Of a DNA stretch of 64,000 bases, positions 30,951 through 40,005 are shown one piece after another. The translations under genes were made by a program, and so were the position numbers. The notes below the pieces were generated by a model. The model ran no database searches. It was not told the DNA's origin and saw only the letters and a program-made list of their open reading frames with translations. How positions within the stretch are numbered: the first letter of the stretch is position 1; each line of letters begins with the position of its first letter. The stretch covers positions 124,001 through 188,000 of the forward strand of contig JBEBIT010000001.1 of NCBI GenBank assembly GCA_040080215.1. The letters are read 5' to 3'. This stretch comes from CAIUGU01 sp040080215 (lineage in GTDB: Bacteria; Pseudomonadota; Gammaproteobacteria; Steroidobacterales; Steroidobacteraceae).

Positions 30951-31680
30951 AGTCCTCGTGCAGGGTCTCGAGCTGCAGTGCCAACAGGCGGCCGATGCCC
31001 CCGGCGGCGAGGTTCAGCAACTCATCAAGCTCGTGGCGGCGGAACGCGTGGCCCTCCGCCGTTCCCTGTATCTCGATGAAGCCGCCGCCGTTGTTCATGA
31101 CGACGTTCATGTCAGTCTCGGCTTCCGAGTCCTCGCGGTAATCGAGGTCGAGCACCGGAATGCCTCCCGAGATGCCGACCGAGACGGCAGCGACCTGACC
31201 GTGAATGGGACTTTCCTTCAGCTGCCCCTTCTTGATCATGGCAGCCGCGGCATCAACGAGCGCGACGTAGCTCCCGGTGATCGCCGCAGTGCGGGTGCCA
31301 CCGTCGGCCTGCAGGACGTCGCAGTCGAGCGTGACGGTCCGCTCTCCGAGTGCCTTGAGGTCTACGACCGCGCGCAGCGCGCGACCGATCAAGCGCTGTA
31401 TTTCGAGCGTCCGCCCGCCCTGCTTGCCTTTGGCGGCCTCTCGCGCGGAACGGGTGTGCGTAGCGCGCGGCAACATGCCGTACTCCGCAGTTACCCAGCC
31501 CTGCCCCGAATTGCGCAGAAACGACGGCACGCTGTTCTCGACAGTGGCCGTGCACAAAACCTTGGTGTCGCCGAACTCGACCAGCACCGACCCCTCGGCA
31601 TGGCGCGTATAGCGACGGGTGAATTTCACCGTCCGCAACTGGTCCGGAGCGCGGCCGCTGGGGCGCAGATGGGCTGTCAT
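30949..31680 (-). CDS. rph: Ribonuclease PH
   Basis: RNase PH is a phosphorolytic 3'-5' exoribonuclease that trims tRNA 3' ends. The 243-residue product starts MTAHLRPSGRAPDQLR after a strong GGAGGAA ribosome-binding site; the longer frame overlaps the PP2C gene. Motifs include GDTKVLCTATVE, the GWVTAEYGMLPRATH active-site loop, and DCDVLQADGGTRTAAI. C-terminal residues run through LLNLAAGGIGRLLALQ. It is the second gene of the minus-strand group. Confidence 0.96.
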   Translation of the reverse strand: MTAHLRPSGRAPDQLRTVKFTRRYTRHAEGSVLVEFGDTKVLCTATVENSVPSFLRNSGQGWVTAEYGMLPRATHTRSAREAAKGKQGGRTLEIQRLIGRALRAVVDLKALGERTVTLDCDVLQADGGTRTAAITGSYVALVDAAAAMIKKGQLKESPIHGQVAAVSVGISGGIPVLDLDYREDSEAETDMNVVMNNGGGFIEIQGTAEGHAFRRHELDELLNLAAGGIGRLLALQLETLHED

Positions 31681-31720
31681 GTTTCCTCCGAGGGGCGGCT
31701 GCCCGGGCGCCGAATCGCCT

Positions 31721-32467
31721 TCACTCGCCCTTCCAGCGCAGGATGGCGGCGGTGGAGTTGTCGCTGAAGGGAGCGGAAGCGGCAACTGCACGATGACCCA
31801 GCACTTCAAGCGCAGAGCGAAGGTCCTGGCTCTCGTCAGTGCAATAGCCAGCGATCGTGGAGTCGCTCAGGTTGGACCAGATACCGTCCGTGCATAACAT
31901 GAGCACATCGCCGGGGATCAGGGACTTGCGCCCGCTGATGGTCATTTCCGGCACTGCGGGATCGCCCCCAAGGCAGCTTTCGACGAAGTTGCGCATCGGG
32001 TGATGGGCCACTTCTTCCTGCGTGATCTTCTTTTCGCGCAGCAGCAGTTCCACGTGGCTGTGGTCCCGGGTGCGATCGGCTACCTGGCCGCGCCTCATCA
32101 GATAGATGCGGCTGTCACCGACGTGGCCCCAGTAGGCCGAGCCATCCTGGACAAGGCAGATTGCCGTGGTAGCGCGAGGCCTGGAATCGACCGTGAGGCC
32201 GTTGCCGAGCCGGCAGACTTCATCGTGAGCACGACCCAGCGCAAGATGGACGAATCCGAGCGGATCGAAGATGGGCAGCGCGGACTGCCAGAACGAGTCA
32301 AGCATGCTCTTCAGCGCCGTATCGGCCGCCTTGGCGCCATCGGCATGCCCGCCCATGCCGTCGATCACGACGAGCAAGGCCGCGTGCTCGGACACGGCGA
32401 TGGCCACGCGATCCTGGTTGTCTTCGCGTGCGCCAATCAGGCTCAGGTCTGCATACTCGATCAGCAA
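31721..32467 (-). CDS. PP2C-type serine/threonine protein phosphatase
   Basis: The 248-residue cytoplasmic protein belongs to the PPM phosphatase family, metal-dependent enzymes that reverse Ser/Thr phosphorylation. Visible metal-binding motifs are REDNQDRV, VIDGMGGHADG, GHVGDSRIYLMR, LMLCTDGIW and DNSTAAILRW. I start at the TTG at 32467, which has GGAG at a good distance; a TTG at 32473 is an alternative. No kinase gene is adjacent, so the partner is unknown. It is divergent from yicC and heads the group with rph, rdgB and hemW. Confidence 0.9.
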   Translation of the reverse strand: MLIEYADLSLIGAREDNQDRVAIAVSEHAALLVVIDGMGGHADGAKAADTALKSMLDSFWQSALPIFDPLGFVHLALGRAHDEVCRLGNGLTVDSRPRATTAICLVQDGSAYWGHVGDSRIYLMRRGQVADRTRDHSHVELLLREKKITQEEVAHHPMRNFVESCLGGDPAVPEMTISGRKSLIPGDVLMLCTDGIWSNLSDSTIAGYCTDESQDLRSALEVLGHRAVAASAPFSDNSTAAILRWKGE

Positions 32468-32546
32468 GGACAACTCCGTGGCGCGTGCTTCAGCTGCTAC
32501 ACTTCGCGGCGCTTTATATCACCCCCAACGTATCCGAGTAAAAGAG

Positions 32547-33413
32547 ATGATCCGCAGCATGACCGGGTTCGCCAGGCGCGAACGCCAGGGCACCTGGGGC
32601 ACACTTTCATGTGAGCTCCGGACCGTCAATCATCGCTACCTCGAGGTGGCGCTGCGCCTGCCCGACGAGCTGAGGTCCGTCGAGAGCGAGGTGCGCCAGC
32701 TGATCGGGGCAAGCCTCCGCCGGGGCAAGGTGGATGCGAACCTTTACCTCAAGTCGACTGCGGGTAGTACGCCCGTCATAGAGCTCAATGCCGAGCTGGT
32801 CGCGCAACTGGTCAGGCAGGTCGCCGAGCTGCATCACCAGATGGCCTCCCCCGCCCCGGTCAGCCCACTCGAAGTCATGCGTTGGCCTGGCGTGATCCGC
32901 GAGGCGGAAAAGGACTTGAGTCCGGCGCTGGCAGCGACCCTGGACCTCGTTCGCGAAGCACTTCAGGAACTCAACGACACCCGCGCCCGCGAAGGTGCCC
33001 GGATGCGCGAAGTGATGCTGCAGCGATGCACGGCACTGCAATCACAGGTCGAACTGGTGAAGAAGCGCCTGCCTGAGCTGGCGGCCAAACTGCGGGCACG
33101 CATCATCGAGAAAGTAGCGCAGCTGGGCCAGACCATCGACCCGAGCCGTCTTGAACAGGAAATCGTCCTGTATACGCACAAGATGGACGTGGATGAGGAA
33201 CTCGACAGGCTGGAAAGTCACCTCACCGAAATCGTCACCTCGCTCGACTCGTCGGAACCGGCGGGACGCAGGCTCGATTTCCTGATGCAGGAACTGAATC
33301 GCGAGGCGAACACGCTGTCCTCGAAGTCCCAGGATGTCGAAACCACCCGGGCGGCTGTCGACATGAAGGTGATCATCGAGCAGATCCGCGAGCAGGTACA
33401 GAACATCGAGTAG
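32547..33413 (+). CDS. yicC: YicC family endoribonuclease
   Basis: The 288-residue protein matches the YicC/YloC family, shown in E. coli to be an endoribonuclease that acts on small RNAs. It begins MIRSMTGFARRE, the family hallmark, contains LRTVNHRYLEVALRLP, has a helical middle, and ends with the conserved LDFLMQELNREANTLSSKSQD and MKVIIEQIREQVQNIE. It is divergent from the PP2C gene and convergent with the aldolase gene, with 98 bp of non-coding sequence after it. Confidence 0.94.
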   Translation: MIRSMTGFARRERQGTWGTLSCELRTVNHRYLEVALRLPDELRSVESEVRQLIGASLRRGKVDANLYLKSTAGSTPVIELNAELVAQLVRQVAELHHQMASPAPVSPLEVMRWPGVIREAEKDLSPALAATLDLVREALQELNDTRAREGARMREVMLQRCTALQSQVELVKKRLPELAAKLRARIIEKVAQLGQTIDPSRLEQEIVLYTHKMDVDEELDRLESHLTEIVTSLDSSEPAGRRLDFLMQELNREANTLSSKSQDVETTRAAVDMKVIIEQIREQVQNIE

Positions 33414-33511
33414 CGCTGCCTGCGGGCGCGCACAAAACTCGCTTCGCGATCTCGGATCAAGGCACGAGGGCCTTGGGGCACCTCGCGCCGGATGCTCCAG
33501 CAGAGGCGGTC

Positions 33512-34405
33512 TCAGGTCTTGGAAGCCTCGTAGATCGCCTGGATTGCCGCGTCGAGCGCAACGTTGAATTCCGCTTCGCTCTGCTGCGCCGTCAGCCCTT
33601 CTGTCAGCGCACGCGAGAAGCTCGCGACCATACCGTGCTGCCGGGCAAGCTTCTTGTTGGCGTCAGCCCGGCTGTATCCACCCGACAACGCCACCACCTT
33701 GAGAACGCGGGGATGCTTCACGAAATCGGCGTAGGCGTCGTCGACTTCGGGCAGGGTCAGCTTGAGCATGACAAGCTGGCCGGCTGGCAACGTATCGAGT
33801 CCCTTGAGCAGCGATGCCTTGAGCAGCGACTCTGCTCCGGCCTTGTCAGGGCAATGAATATCGACTTCCGGCTCGATGATCGGCACGAGTCCGCCCGCAA
33901 TGATCTGCTTCGCCACCGCAATCTGCTGGTCGACGACCGCCTGGATACCTGCGGCATCGGCTTGCTTGATGACCGAACGCATCTTCGTGCCGTAGATGCC
34001 CTTCGCCTTGGCCTTGGCCAGCAGTGCATCGAGTTCGGGCATCGCCTTCATGAGCTGCACGCCGTTCACTTCATCGGCAAGGCCCTTGTCAACCTTCAGG
34101 ATCGGAACCACGCGCTTGACGTTCCACAGGTAATGGGCGGTCGGCACACCCTGGATGTCGCGGTCCATAGTAGCCTCGAAGAGGATCGCAGCGAGCACCC
34201 GGTCGCCGTTAAAGGCGGGGCTCGTGATGATGCGCGAGCGCATGGCATGGATCAGGTCCATCATCTGCACATCGCCCGAGTACGACGACTCGGCAATTCC
34301 ATAGAGCTTGAGCGCCTTCGGGGTGCTTCCGCCGCTCTGGTCGAGCGCGGCAATGAAGCCCGACTGGGTGCGGAACTTCGTGGTCTGCTGATCGAATGTG
34401 CTCAT
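33512..34405 (-). CDS. fda: Fructose-bisphosphate aldolase class I
   Basis: This aldolase cleaves fructose 1,6-bisphosphate by a Schiff-base mechanism and needs no metal. The 297-residue product resembles the short class I enzymes, with GFIAALDQSGGSTPKALKLYG near the N-terminus, VVPILKVDKGL, LVPIIEPEVDIHC and LSGGYSRADANKKLA. Class I enzymes are less common than class II in gammaproteobacteria. An AT-rich stretch (34420-34455) upstream probably carries the promoter. It is convergent with yicC. Confidence 0.92.
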   Translation of the reverse strand: MSTFDQQTTKFRTQSGFIAALDQSGGSTPKALKLYGIAESSYSGDVQMMDLIHAMRSRIITSPAFNGDRVLAAILFEATMDRDIQGVPTAHYLWNVKRVVPILKVDKGLADEVNGVQLMKAMPELDALLAKAKAKGIYGTKMRSVIKQADAAGIQAVVDQQIAVAKQIIAGGLVPIIEPEVDIHCPDKAGAESLLKASLLKGLDTLPAGQLVMLKLTLPEVDDAYADFVKHPRVLKVVALSGGYSRADANKKLARQHGMVASFSRALTEGLTAQQSEAEFNVALDAAIQAIYEASKT

Positions 34406-34551
34406 GGATCGGCCTCGCGGAATGGACAGATATAAAGTAAATATTGTTTAAGGTTGCTGACCGGATCATGCCGTCATGCACGAGCTCTTGTTGTGTTCGG
34501 TCGCACGATTCCGCGCACAGGTCGTCCCCCGGAATCGCGCAGGGACATCTC

Positions 34552-35193
34552 TCAGGTCCTGATCGGCAATCCCACCAGTCGTTCAAGCTCCGCCAGCTCG
34601 AGTCCATCAACCTTGTCGATGAGCTTGAGCCCCTGGGGCGAACACTCGAACGTGGCGAGGTCCGAATACACGCGCGAGACGCAGCCGATTCCCGTCAGCG
34701 GATAGGTGCACTCGCGGACCAGCTTGCTCTCGCCTTTCTTGGTCAGCAGATCCATCATCACCCACGTCTGCTTCGCTCCGATTGCGAGATCCATGGCGCC
34801 GCCGACCGCCGGAATCGAGCCGGGTTCGCCCGTACTCCAGTTGGCGAGATCGCCGGTCGCAGACACCTGGAACGCGCCCAGCACGCAGATATCAAGATGC
34901 CCGCCGCGCATCATCGCGAAGCTGTCCGAGTGATGGAAAAAGGCACCGCCCGCCAGCAGGGTAACCGGCTGCTTGCCGGCGTTGATCAGGTCGTAATCCT
35001 CTTCTCCGGCCTTGGGAGCGGGACCCATGCCGAGAATGCCGTTCTCGCTATGAAGGATGATCTCGCGCCCGTTGCCGATGTGGTTGGCCACCAGGGTGGG
35101 CATGCCGATACCGAGGTTCACATAGGCGCCGTCGGGCATGTCCTCCGCGACTCGGACCGCAAGCTGGTCCTTGCTTCTACGCTGGTAGGTCAT
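34552..35193 (-). CDS. scoB: 3-oxoacid CoA-transferase, subunit B
   Basis: Subunit B of a succinyl-CoA:3-oxoacid CoA-transferase carries the catalytic glutamate, E50 in HSENGILGMGP. The enzyme moves CoA from succinyl-CoA to acetoacetate or another 3-oxoacid. I start at the ATG at 35193 with AGGAAG upstream; a GTG at 35199 that overlaps the subunit A stop (GTGA) is an alternative. The 213 residues and the MPTLVANHI and GGAMDLAIGAKQ motifs fit the family, which also includes PcaJ. Confidence 0.92.
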   Translation of the reverse strand: MTYQRRSKDQLAVRVAEDMPDGAYVNLGIGMPTLVANHIGNGREIILHSENGILGMGPAPKAGEEDYDLINAGKQPVTLLAGGAFFHHSDSFAMMRGGHLDICVLGAFQVSATGDLANWSTGEPGSIPAVGGAMDLAIGAKQTWVMMDLLTKKGESKLVRECTYPLTGIGCVSRVYSDLATFECSPQGLKLIDKVDGLELAELERLVGLPIRT

Positions 35194-35195
35194 CT

Positions 35196-35912
35196 TCACG
35201 CTTCCTTCTTGAAACCGCCGGCGCCCGTGGCGACCCGCGGCACGAGGACCACCCGGCTGACGAAGATGCCGGGAGTCACGATGTTTTCAGGATCGAGCTG
35301 GCCGAGCTCGACGAACTCATGGACGGTGGCGATCGTGCATTTCGCCCCTGTCGCCATGACAGGACCGAAGTTCCGCGCCGCCTTGCGGTAGGTCAGGTTG
35401 CCCCAGACGTCCCCGCGCTCTGCGCGGATCAGGGCCACGTCGGCATAGATCGGGTACTCGAGGACGTACATGCGCCCGTTGATCTCGCGAGTTTCCTTCG
35501 CGCTGCCGTCCGGATTCTTCGCGAGTTCGGTGCCGTAGCCGGTGGGGGTAAAGAAGGCGCCGATGCCTGCGCCCGCCGCCCGTATGCGCTCCGCGAGGTT
35601 GCCCTGGGGCACCAGCTCGAGTTCGAGCTTGCCGGCACGATACAGCTCATCGAAAACGTAACTGTCTGCCTGGCGGGGGAAGCTGCAGATGATCTTGCGC
35701 ACGCGCCCGGTCTTCAGCAGTGCCGCGAGGCCCGTATCGCCGTTGCCTGCGTTGTTGTTCACGATGACCAGGTCCCGGGCACCCTGCTCAATCAGGCCCT
35801 CGATCAGCTCATTGGGAATGCCGGCCGTGCCGAAGCCGCCAACCATGACGGTAGCGCCGTCCTTGACGTCCGCGACGGCCTCCGCAACCGAGCGTACTCG
35901 CTTGTTCAGCAC
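35196..35912 (-). CDS. scoA: 3-oxoacid CoA-transferase, subunit A
   Basis: The 238-residue subunit A starts at GTG (35912) after a strong GGAGGAGG site; an upstream in-frame extension has no support. It contains the glycine-rich VGGFGTAGIPNELIEGL, VNNNAGNGDTGL and the FFTPTGYGT segment typical of the subunit. It is directly upstream of and coupled to subunit B, forming the heterotetrameric enzyme used in ketone-body, PHB or aromatic catabolism; the actual substrate cannot be told here. Confidence 0.92.
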   Translation of the reverse strand: MLNKRVRSVAEAVADVKDGATVMVGGFGTAGIPNELIEGLIEQGARDLVIVNNNAGNGDTGLAALLKTGRVRKIICSFPRQADSYVFDELYRAGKLELELVPQGNLAERIRAAGAGIGAFFTPTGYGTELAKNPDGSAKETREINGRMYVLEYPIYADVALIRAERGDVWGNLTYRKAARNFGPVMATGAKCTIATVHEFVELGQLDPENIVTPGIFVSRVVLVPRVATGAGGFKKEA

Positions 35913-36086
35913 TCTCGAAACCTCCTCCAGCAAGATTGACCCGCCGGCTCGATCTGGCCGGCAGGATGGGCTGACCCGGGCCCGCCGGGGCACGAATCAC
36001 ATGCCCGCATCTTACCGTCCGTGCCGCATCGCCGGCCACTTCCAAATAGAGGAGCGGGACGACACGCACGATTCTTTGTTGTTACC

Positions 36087-36788
36087 ATGCCCGTCAACGC
36101 CAGCCCGCGCGCCGGCGAACCCCAAAAAACGCCTTTTCATGGTTCAATCCAAGTGACTGCACGGCGCGGACGACTTTATGTAATCGCGGCTCCGTCCGGA
36201 GCGGGCAAGACCTCGCTGGTGCGCGCGATCCTCGAACGCCGTCCGCAGCTGCGTTTTTCCATCTCCTGCACCACCCGGCCACGCCGCCCTGCAGAGCAGG
36301 AGGGTCGGGACTACTTTTTCGTCGATCGCGCCGAATTCGAGCGCCGCATCGCGGGTGGCGCCTTCCTTGAATATGCGCAGGTGTTCGACAACTACTACGG
36401 AACCCTGAAAGCCCAGGTAGAGGGGCTGCTGGGCGAGGGCCATGACGTGATCCTTGAGATCGACTGGCAAGGCGCGCAGCAGGTGCGGGCGGCGATGCCG
36501 GAGTGCCTGTCGATCTTCATCCTGCCGCCGTCCCTGACCGAGCTGGAACGACGCTTGCGGGGGCGGGCGACGGATTCCGACGCAGTCATCGCGCGACGCC
36601 TGAGGGATGCCCGCAGCGACATGTCCCATTGGGACGAATTCGACTACGTGGTCATCAACGAAGACTTTGCCCAGGCGCTCTGCGACCTGGAGGCCGTCAT
36701 CACAGGGCAGGGCGAGCATCTGCGGCTCCCCCGCCCCGAACTCGAATGGTTGATGCCCTCCCTGACAGGCACGGACCAGGCCCGCTGA
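36087..36788 (+). CDS. gmk: Guanylate kinase
   Basis: Gmk phosphorylates GMP to GDP. The P-loop IAAPSGAGKTSLVRAIL, the GMP-binding SISCTTRPRRPAEQEGRDYFFVDRAEF and the lid LEIDWQGAQQVR are present. I give the ATG at 36087 (233 residues); a GTG at 36153 (211 residues) would match the usual length better, and neither has a clear ribosome-binding site. It precedes rpoZ and spoT, the standard gmk-rpoZ-spoT order linking GTP supply to (p)ppGpp metabolism. Confidence 0.93.
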   Translation: MPVNASPRAGEPQKTPFHGSIQVTARRGRLYVIAAPSGAGKTSLVRAILERRPQLRFSISCTTRPRRPAEQEGRDYFFVDRAEFERRIAGGAFLEYAQVFDNYYGTLKAQVEGLLGEGHDVILEIDWQGAQQVRAAMPECLSIFILPPSLTELERRLRGRATDSDAVIARRLRDARSDMSHWDEFDYVVINEDFAQALCDLEAVITGQGEHLRLPRPELEWLMPSLTGTDQAR

Positions 36789-36868
36789 CGGCGCTGCGGT
36801 TCCCCCGTGCACCGCGTGAAGGGGATACCAGTTCGCCCCGGCCGAATGCGGTTGGCGGCCCGCTCGGC

Positions 36869-36874
36869 TATACT
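36869..36874 (+). promoter_or_regulatory. Possible -10 element upstream of rpoZ
   Basis: TATACT lies 77 bases before the rpoZ start in the gmk-rpoZ gap. It matches TATAAT at 5 of 6, but no good -35 is found at the right distance. Confidence 0.35.
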
Positions 36875-36950
36875 GTCGCCAAATCGCCTGTTCAGGCAGT
36901 CTCCCCTAAAGGTTCCCGGCGAACCGACTATCTTCGAGGTCTTGATCCAG

Positions 36951-37232
36951 ATGGCACGTATTACAGTTGAAGATTGCCTGCAGAACGTTCCCAACCTGTT
37001 CCAGCTGGTGCTGGTCGCCGCCAAGCGGGCGCGTCGGGTGGCGAACGGCGCGGAATCGACGGTTGACCCCGAGAATGACAAGCCGACCGTCATCGCGCTC
37101 CGGGAGATCGCAGCTGGCCATGTGGGTCCGGAAATCCTTGAAGAGGCTGATCGTCCCGCCCCAGAACTCCTGATGCCGGAGCCCGAGATGTCGGGCGAAC
37201 TGCGCGCACCCCACCTCGGTCTCGGAGATTGA
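36951..37232 (+). CDS. rpoZ: RNA polymerase omega subunit
   Basis: Omega promotes assembly of RNA polymerase and forms part of a ppGpp site. The 93-residue product begins MARITVEDCLQNVPNLFQLVLVAAKRAR, the family hallmark, and continues with NDKPTVIALREIAAG. The acidic, proline-containing C-terminus is variable in the family. spoT follows 32 bp downstream. Confidence 0.95.
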   Translation: MARITVEDCLQNVPNLFQLVLVAAKRARRVANGAESTVDPENDKPTVIALREIAAGHVGPEILEEADRPAPELLMPEPEMSGELRAPHLGLGD

Positions 37233-37264
37233 ACCGCTCCTGCACCTGACCCCATCCAGCTCCC

Positions 37265-39421
37265 ATGGACTATGCGTCTTCCATACGGAACCTCTGGCCG
37301 TCCGGAAGACGCTCGATAGGCGTTACCCAGCTCCTCAACAAGCTTGAAACGTACCTGCCGCCCGAGCAGGTCGACCAGGTCCGCGAAGCCTACGAATTCG
37401 GCGCACAGGCCCACGAGGGCCAGAAGCGTCTTTCCGGCGAACCCTACATTGCCCATCCGGTCGCTGTCGCCGACTTGCTGGCAGACCTGCACCTCGATGC
37501 CCAGACCATCGTCGCGGCCATCCTGCACGACGTCATCGAAGACACCCCGACCGCCAAGGCGGAGATCGCCGAGAAGTTCGGTACGCAGGTCGCGGAACTC
37601 GTGGACGGCGTGTCGAAACTGGACCAGATCCAGTTCCGCAGCCGCGCGGAGGCGCAGGCCGAAAGCTTTCGCAAGATGCTGCTCGCGATGGTCCGCGACA
37701 TCCGGGTCATCATGGTCAAGCTGGCGGACCGCACGCACAACATGCGGACGCTGGGTGCAATGCCGCCGGCCAGAAGACGCGCCATCGCCCGTGAGACGCT
37801 CGAGATCTTCGCGCCCATCGCCAACCGGCTCGGCATCAATTCCATCAAGAGCGAACTCGAAGAGCTGGGTTTCAAGTCGCTGTATCCAGGTCGCTACCGG
37901 ATCATCGAGAAGGCGCTGAAGAAGGCGCGCGGCAACCAGAAACAGTTCATCGGCAAGATCCTGGAGAACATCCAGACGTCGCTCAAGAAGGCCAACATCG
38001 CAGGCCGGGTCGAAGGCCGCGAGAAACACCTCTACAGCGTGTACCAGAAGATGCGGCGCAAGAGCGCGTCGCTCGCCGAGATCGTCGACGTGTTCGGCTT
38101 CCGCATCGTGTGCGACAGCATCGACACGTGTTACCGCGTGTTGGGGCTGGTGCACGGCTTGTACCGGCCCATGCCGGGTCGCTTCAAGGACTACATCGCG
38201 ATTCCGCGCATCAACGGCTATCAGTCGCTGCACACGACGCTGTTCGGCCCGAACGGCATGCCGATCGAAGTGCAGATCCGGACCGAAGACATGCATCGCG
38301 TGGCCGAATCGGGCATCGCGGCTCACTGGCAGTACAAGGCCGGCGAGGGCCAGGGTCGCGCCTACAGTGACCACGCGCATGAGTGGCTCAAGCAGCTCAT
38401 GGAAATGCAGCAAGGCGGCAACTCCGAGGAGTTCATGGAGAGCGTCAAGCTCGACCTGTTCCCCGACAAGGTCTACGTGTTCACGCCCAAGGGCGACATC
38501 CGGCGCTTGCCGCGCAACTCGACGGCGGTGGATTTCGCCTATGACGTGCACACCGTCGTCGGCAACCACTGCGTGGCCGCCAAGATCGATCGCCGCCTCG
38601 TGCCCCTCAGGACGCCGCTGCGCAACGGGCAGACGGTCGAGATCATCACGGCAAAGGGAGCAACACCGAACCCGGCCTGGGTCAATTTCGTTGTAACCGC
38701 CAAGGCGCGCGCCGCCATCCGTCACTACCTCAAGGGTTTGAAGCACAGCGAGGCCATCGAGCTCGGCAAGCGGCTGCTCAACCAGGCGTTGTCCGAACTG
38801 TCGCTGTCACTGAAGAAGATTGACGACGACCAGCTGCAGACCGTCGTGTCGGATCTCGGCCTGGAGAAGCCCGACGAACTGTTCGAACAGATCGGTCTCG
38901 GCGAGCGGCTGGCGCCCCTCGTGGCCCGGAGACTCCTGCCAACGGATTCGGCAGCGCCGGAGCCGCTTACCAAGAAGGATCCACTCGCGATCGCGGGCAC
39001 GGAAGGCCTCGTCGTGAGTTATGCGCGCTGCTGCTTCCCGATCCCGAACGATCCGATCATGGCTTACCTCTCGAGCGGTCGCGGCGTGGTGATCCATCGC
39101 GAGGCCTGCGGCAACCTGCGCAGCTATCGCAAACAGCCGGACAAGTGGTTGTCAGTCAGCTGGCAGGCAGGCGTCGACCGTCTCTATGCGGTCGAGGTGC
39201 GCGTCGAGGTGGCGAACCGGGTCGGCGTGCTGGCGGCGCTCGCGTCGGACATCGCCGGAACGCAGACCAATATCGACCACGTCTCCATGCTCGAAAGCGA
39301 CTCCGATGCGTCGACGATCATCTTCGAATTGCAGGTTCGCGACCGCAAGCACCTCGCCAAGGTGATCAAGAGCGTGCGCAAGATGCCCGACGTCCTCCGG
39401 GTCATCCGTACCTGCGCCTGA
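37265..39421 (+). CDS. spoT: Bifunctional (p)ppGpp synthetase/hydrolase SpoT
   Basis: SpoT makes and degrades the alarmone (p)ppGpp. The 718 residues contain an HD hydrolase domain with ILHDVIEDT (H88, D89), a synthetase domain with the RFKD motif (306-309), which marks the bifunctional Mn-dependent class rather than RelA's EXDD, then GYQSLHTT, a TGS domain (about 400-460, DLFPDKVYVFTPKGDI), a zinc-finger/helical region with SYARCCFPIPNDP, and a C-terminal ACT domain (about 645-715). It lies in the gmk-rpoZ-spoT-ridA-recG series. Both catalytic halves look intact. Confidence 0.96.
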   Translation: MDYASSIRNLWPSGRRSIGVTQLLNKLETYLPPEQVDQVREAYEFGAQAHEGQKRLSGEPYIAHPVAVADLLADLHLDAQTIVAAILHDVIEDTPTAKAEIAEKFGTQVAELVDGVSKLDQIQFRSRAEAQAESFRKMLLAMVRDIRVIMVKLADRTHNMRTLGAMPPARRRAIARETLEIFAPIANRLGINSIKSELEELGFKSLYPGRYRIIEKALKKARGNQKQFIGKILENIQTSLKKANIAGRVEGREKHLYSVYQKMRRKSASLAEIVDVFGFRIVCDSIDTCYRVLGLVHGLYRPMPGRFKDYIAIPRINGYQSLHTTLFGPNGMPIEVQIRTEDMHRVAESGIAAHWQYKAGEGQGRAYSDHAHEWLKQLMEMQQGGNSEEFMESVKLDLFPDKVYVFTPKGDIRRLPRNSTAVDFAYDVHTVVGNHCVAAKIDRRLVPLRTPLRNGQTVEIITAKGATPNPAWVNFVVTAKARAAIRHYLKGLKHSEAIELGKRLLNQALSELSLSLKKIDDDQLQTVVSDLGLEKPDELFEQIGLGERLAPLVARRLLPTDSAAPEPLTKKDPLAIAGTEGLVVSYARCCFPIPNDPIMAYLSSGRGVVIHREACGNLRSYRKQPDKWLSVSWQAGVDRLYAVEVRVEVANRVGVLAALASDIAGTQTNIDHVSMLESDSDASTIIFELQVRDRKHLAKVIKSVRKMPDVLRVIRTCA

Positions 39422-39574
39422 TCCGAAGCGCGACCTGCGATGGCAGCAAAGGCACCGGCGCGACCGTCACTCGCACATCGAACTGCCTGCCCTTAGAATT
39501 CGGCGCGCCCCCATTGCTTGCCCGCAGGAAGCGCAGGCATCGCGCTGCTTCATCAACGACCCCGAGGCCCCGTC

Positions 39575-39955
39575 ATGACACGTACGATCATTTCAACCCC
39601 GCATGCTCCCGGCGCGATCGGCACCTACTCGCAGGCCGTCAAGTGCGGCAACACGGTTTACGTGTCCGGACAGATTCCGCTGGACCCGGCCACCGGCCAG
39701 CTCGTAACGGGTGACATGGATCAGCAGATCCGCCGCGTGCTCGAAAACCTGAAGGCCATCATCACGGCCGCAGGCGGCGATTTCAGCCACGTTGCCAAGC
39801 TGAATGTATTTCTCACGGACCTGCAGCACTTCTCAGCCGTCAACCGCATCATGACGGAGTACTTCAAGGAGCCCTATCCCGCACGTGCTGCGATTGGCGT
39901 AGTTGCACTGCCCCGGGACGCGGCTGTCGAGATGGACTGCGTCCTCGAACTGTAA
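39575..39955 (+). CDS. ridA: RidA family enamine/imine deaminase
   Basis: RidA hydrolyses reactive enamine and imine intermediates released by PLP enzymes such as threonine dehydratase. The 126-residue product has the family blocks APGAIGTYSQAVKCGNTVYVSGQIPLDP, VAKLNVFLTDL and YPARAAIGVVALPRDAAVEMDCV; the conserved arginine of the YPARAAI block is kept. The gene sits between spoT and recG, as in many gammaproteobacteria. Confidence 0.95.
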   Translation: MTRTIISTPHAPGAIGTYSQAVKCGNTVYVSGQIPLDPATGQLVTGDMDQQIRRVLENLKAIITAAGGDFSHVAKLNVFLTDLQHFSAVNRIMTEYFKEPYPARAAIGVVALPRDAAVEMDCVLEL

Positions 39956-40005
39956 TCCGCGACAGATACGCACCGGCGCACTGGACCACTGCAAGGGGAG
40001 GGCCG

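Noticed and set aside
36644..38746. Minus-strand open frame of about 700 codons opposite rpoZ and spoT
   Set aside because: It has no family motifs, and the opposite strand encodes complete, well conserved RpoZ and SpoT.
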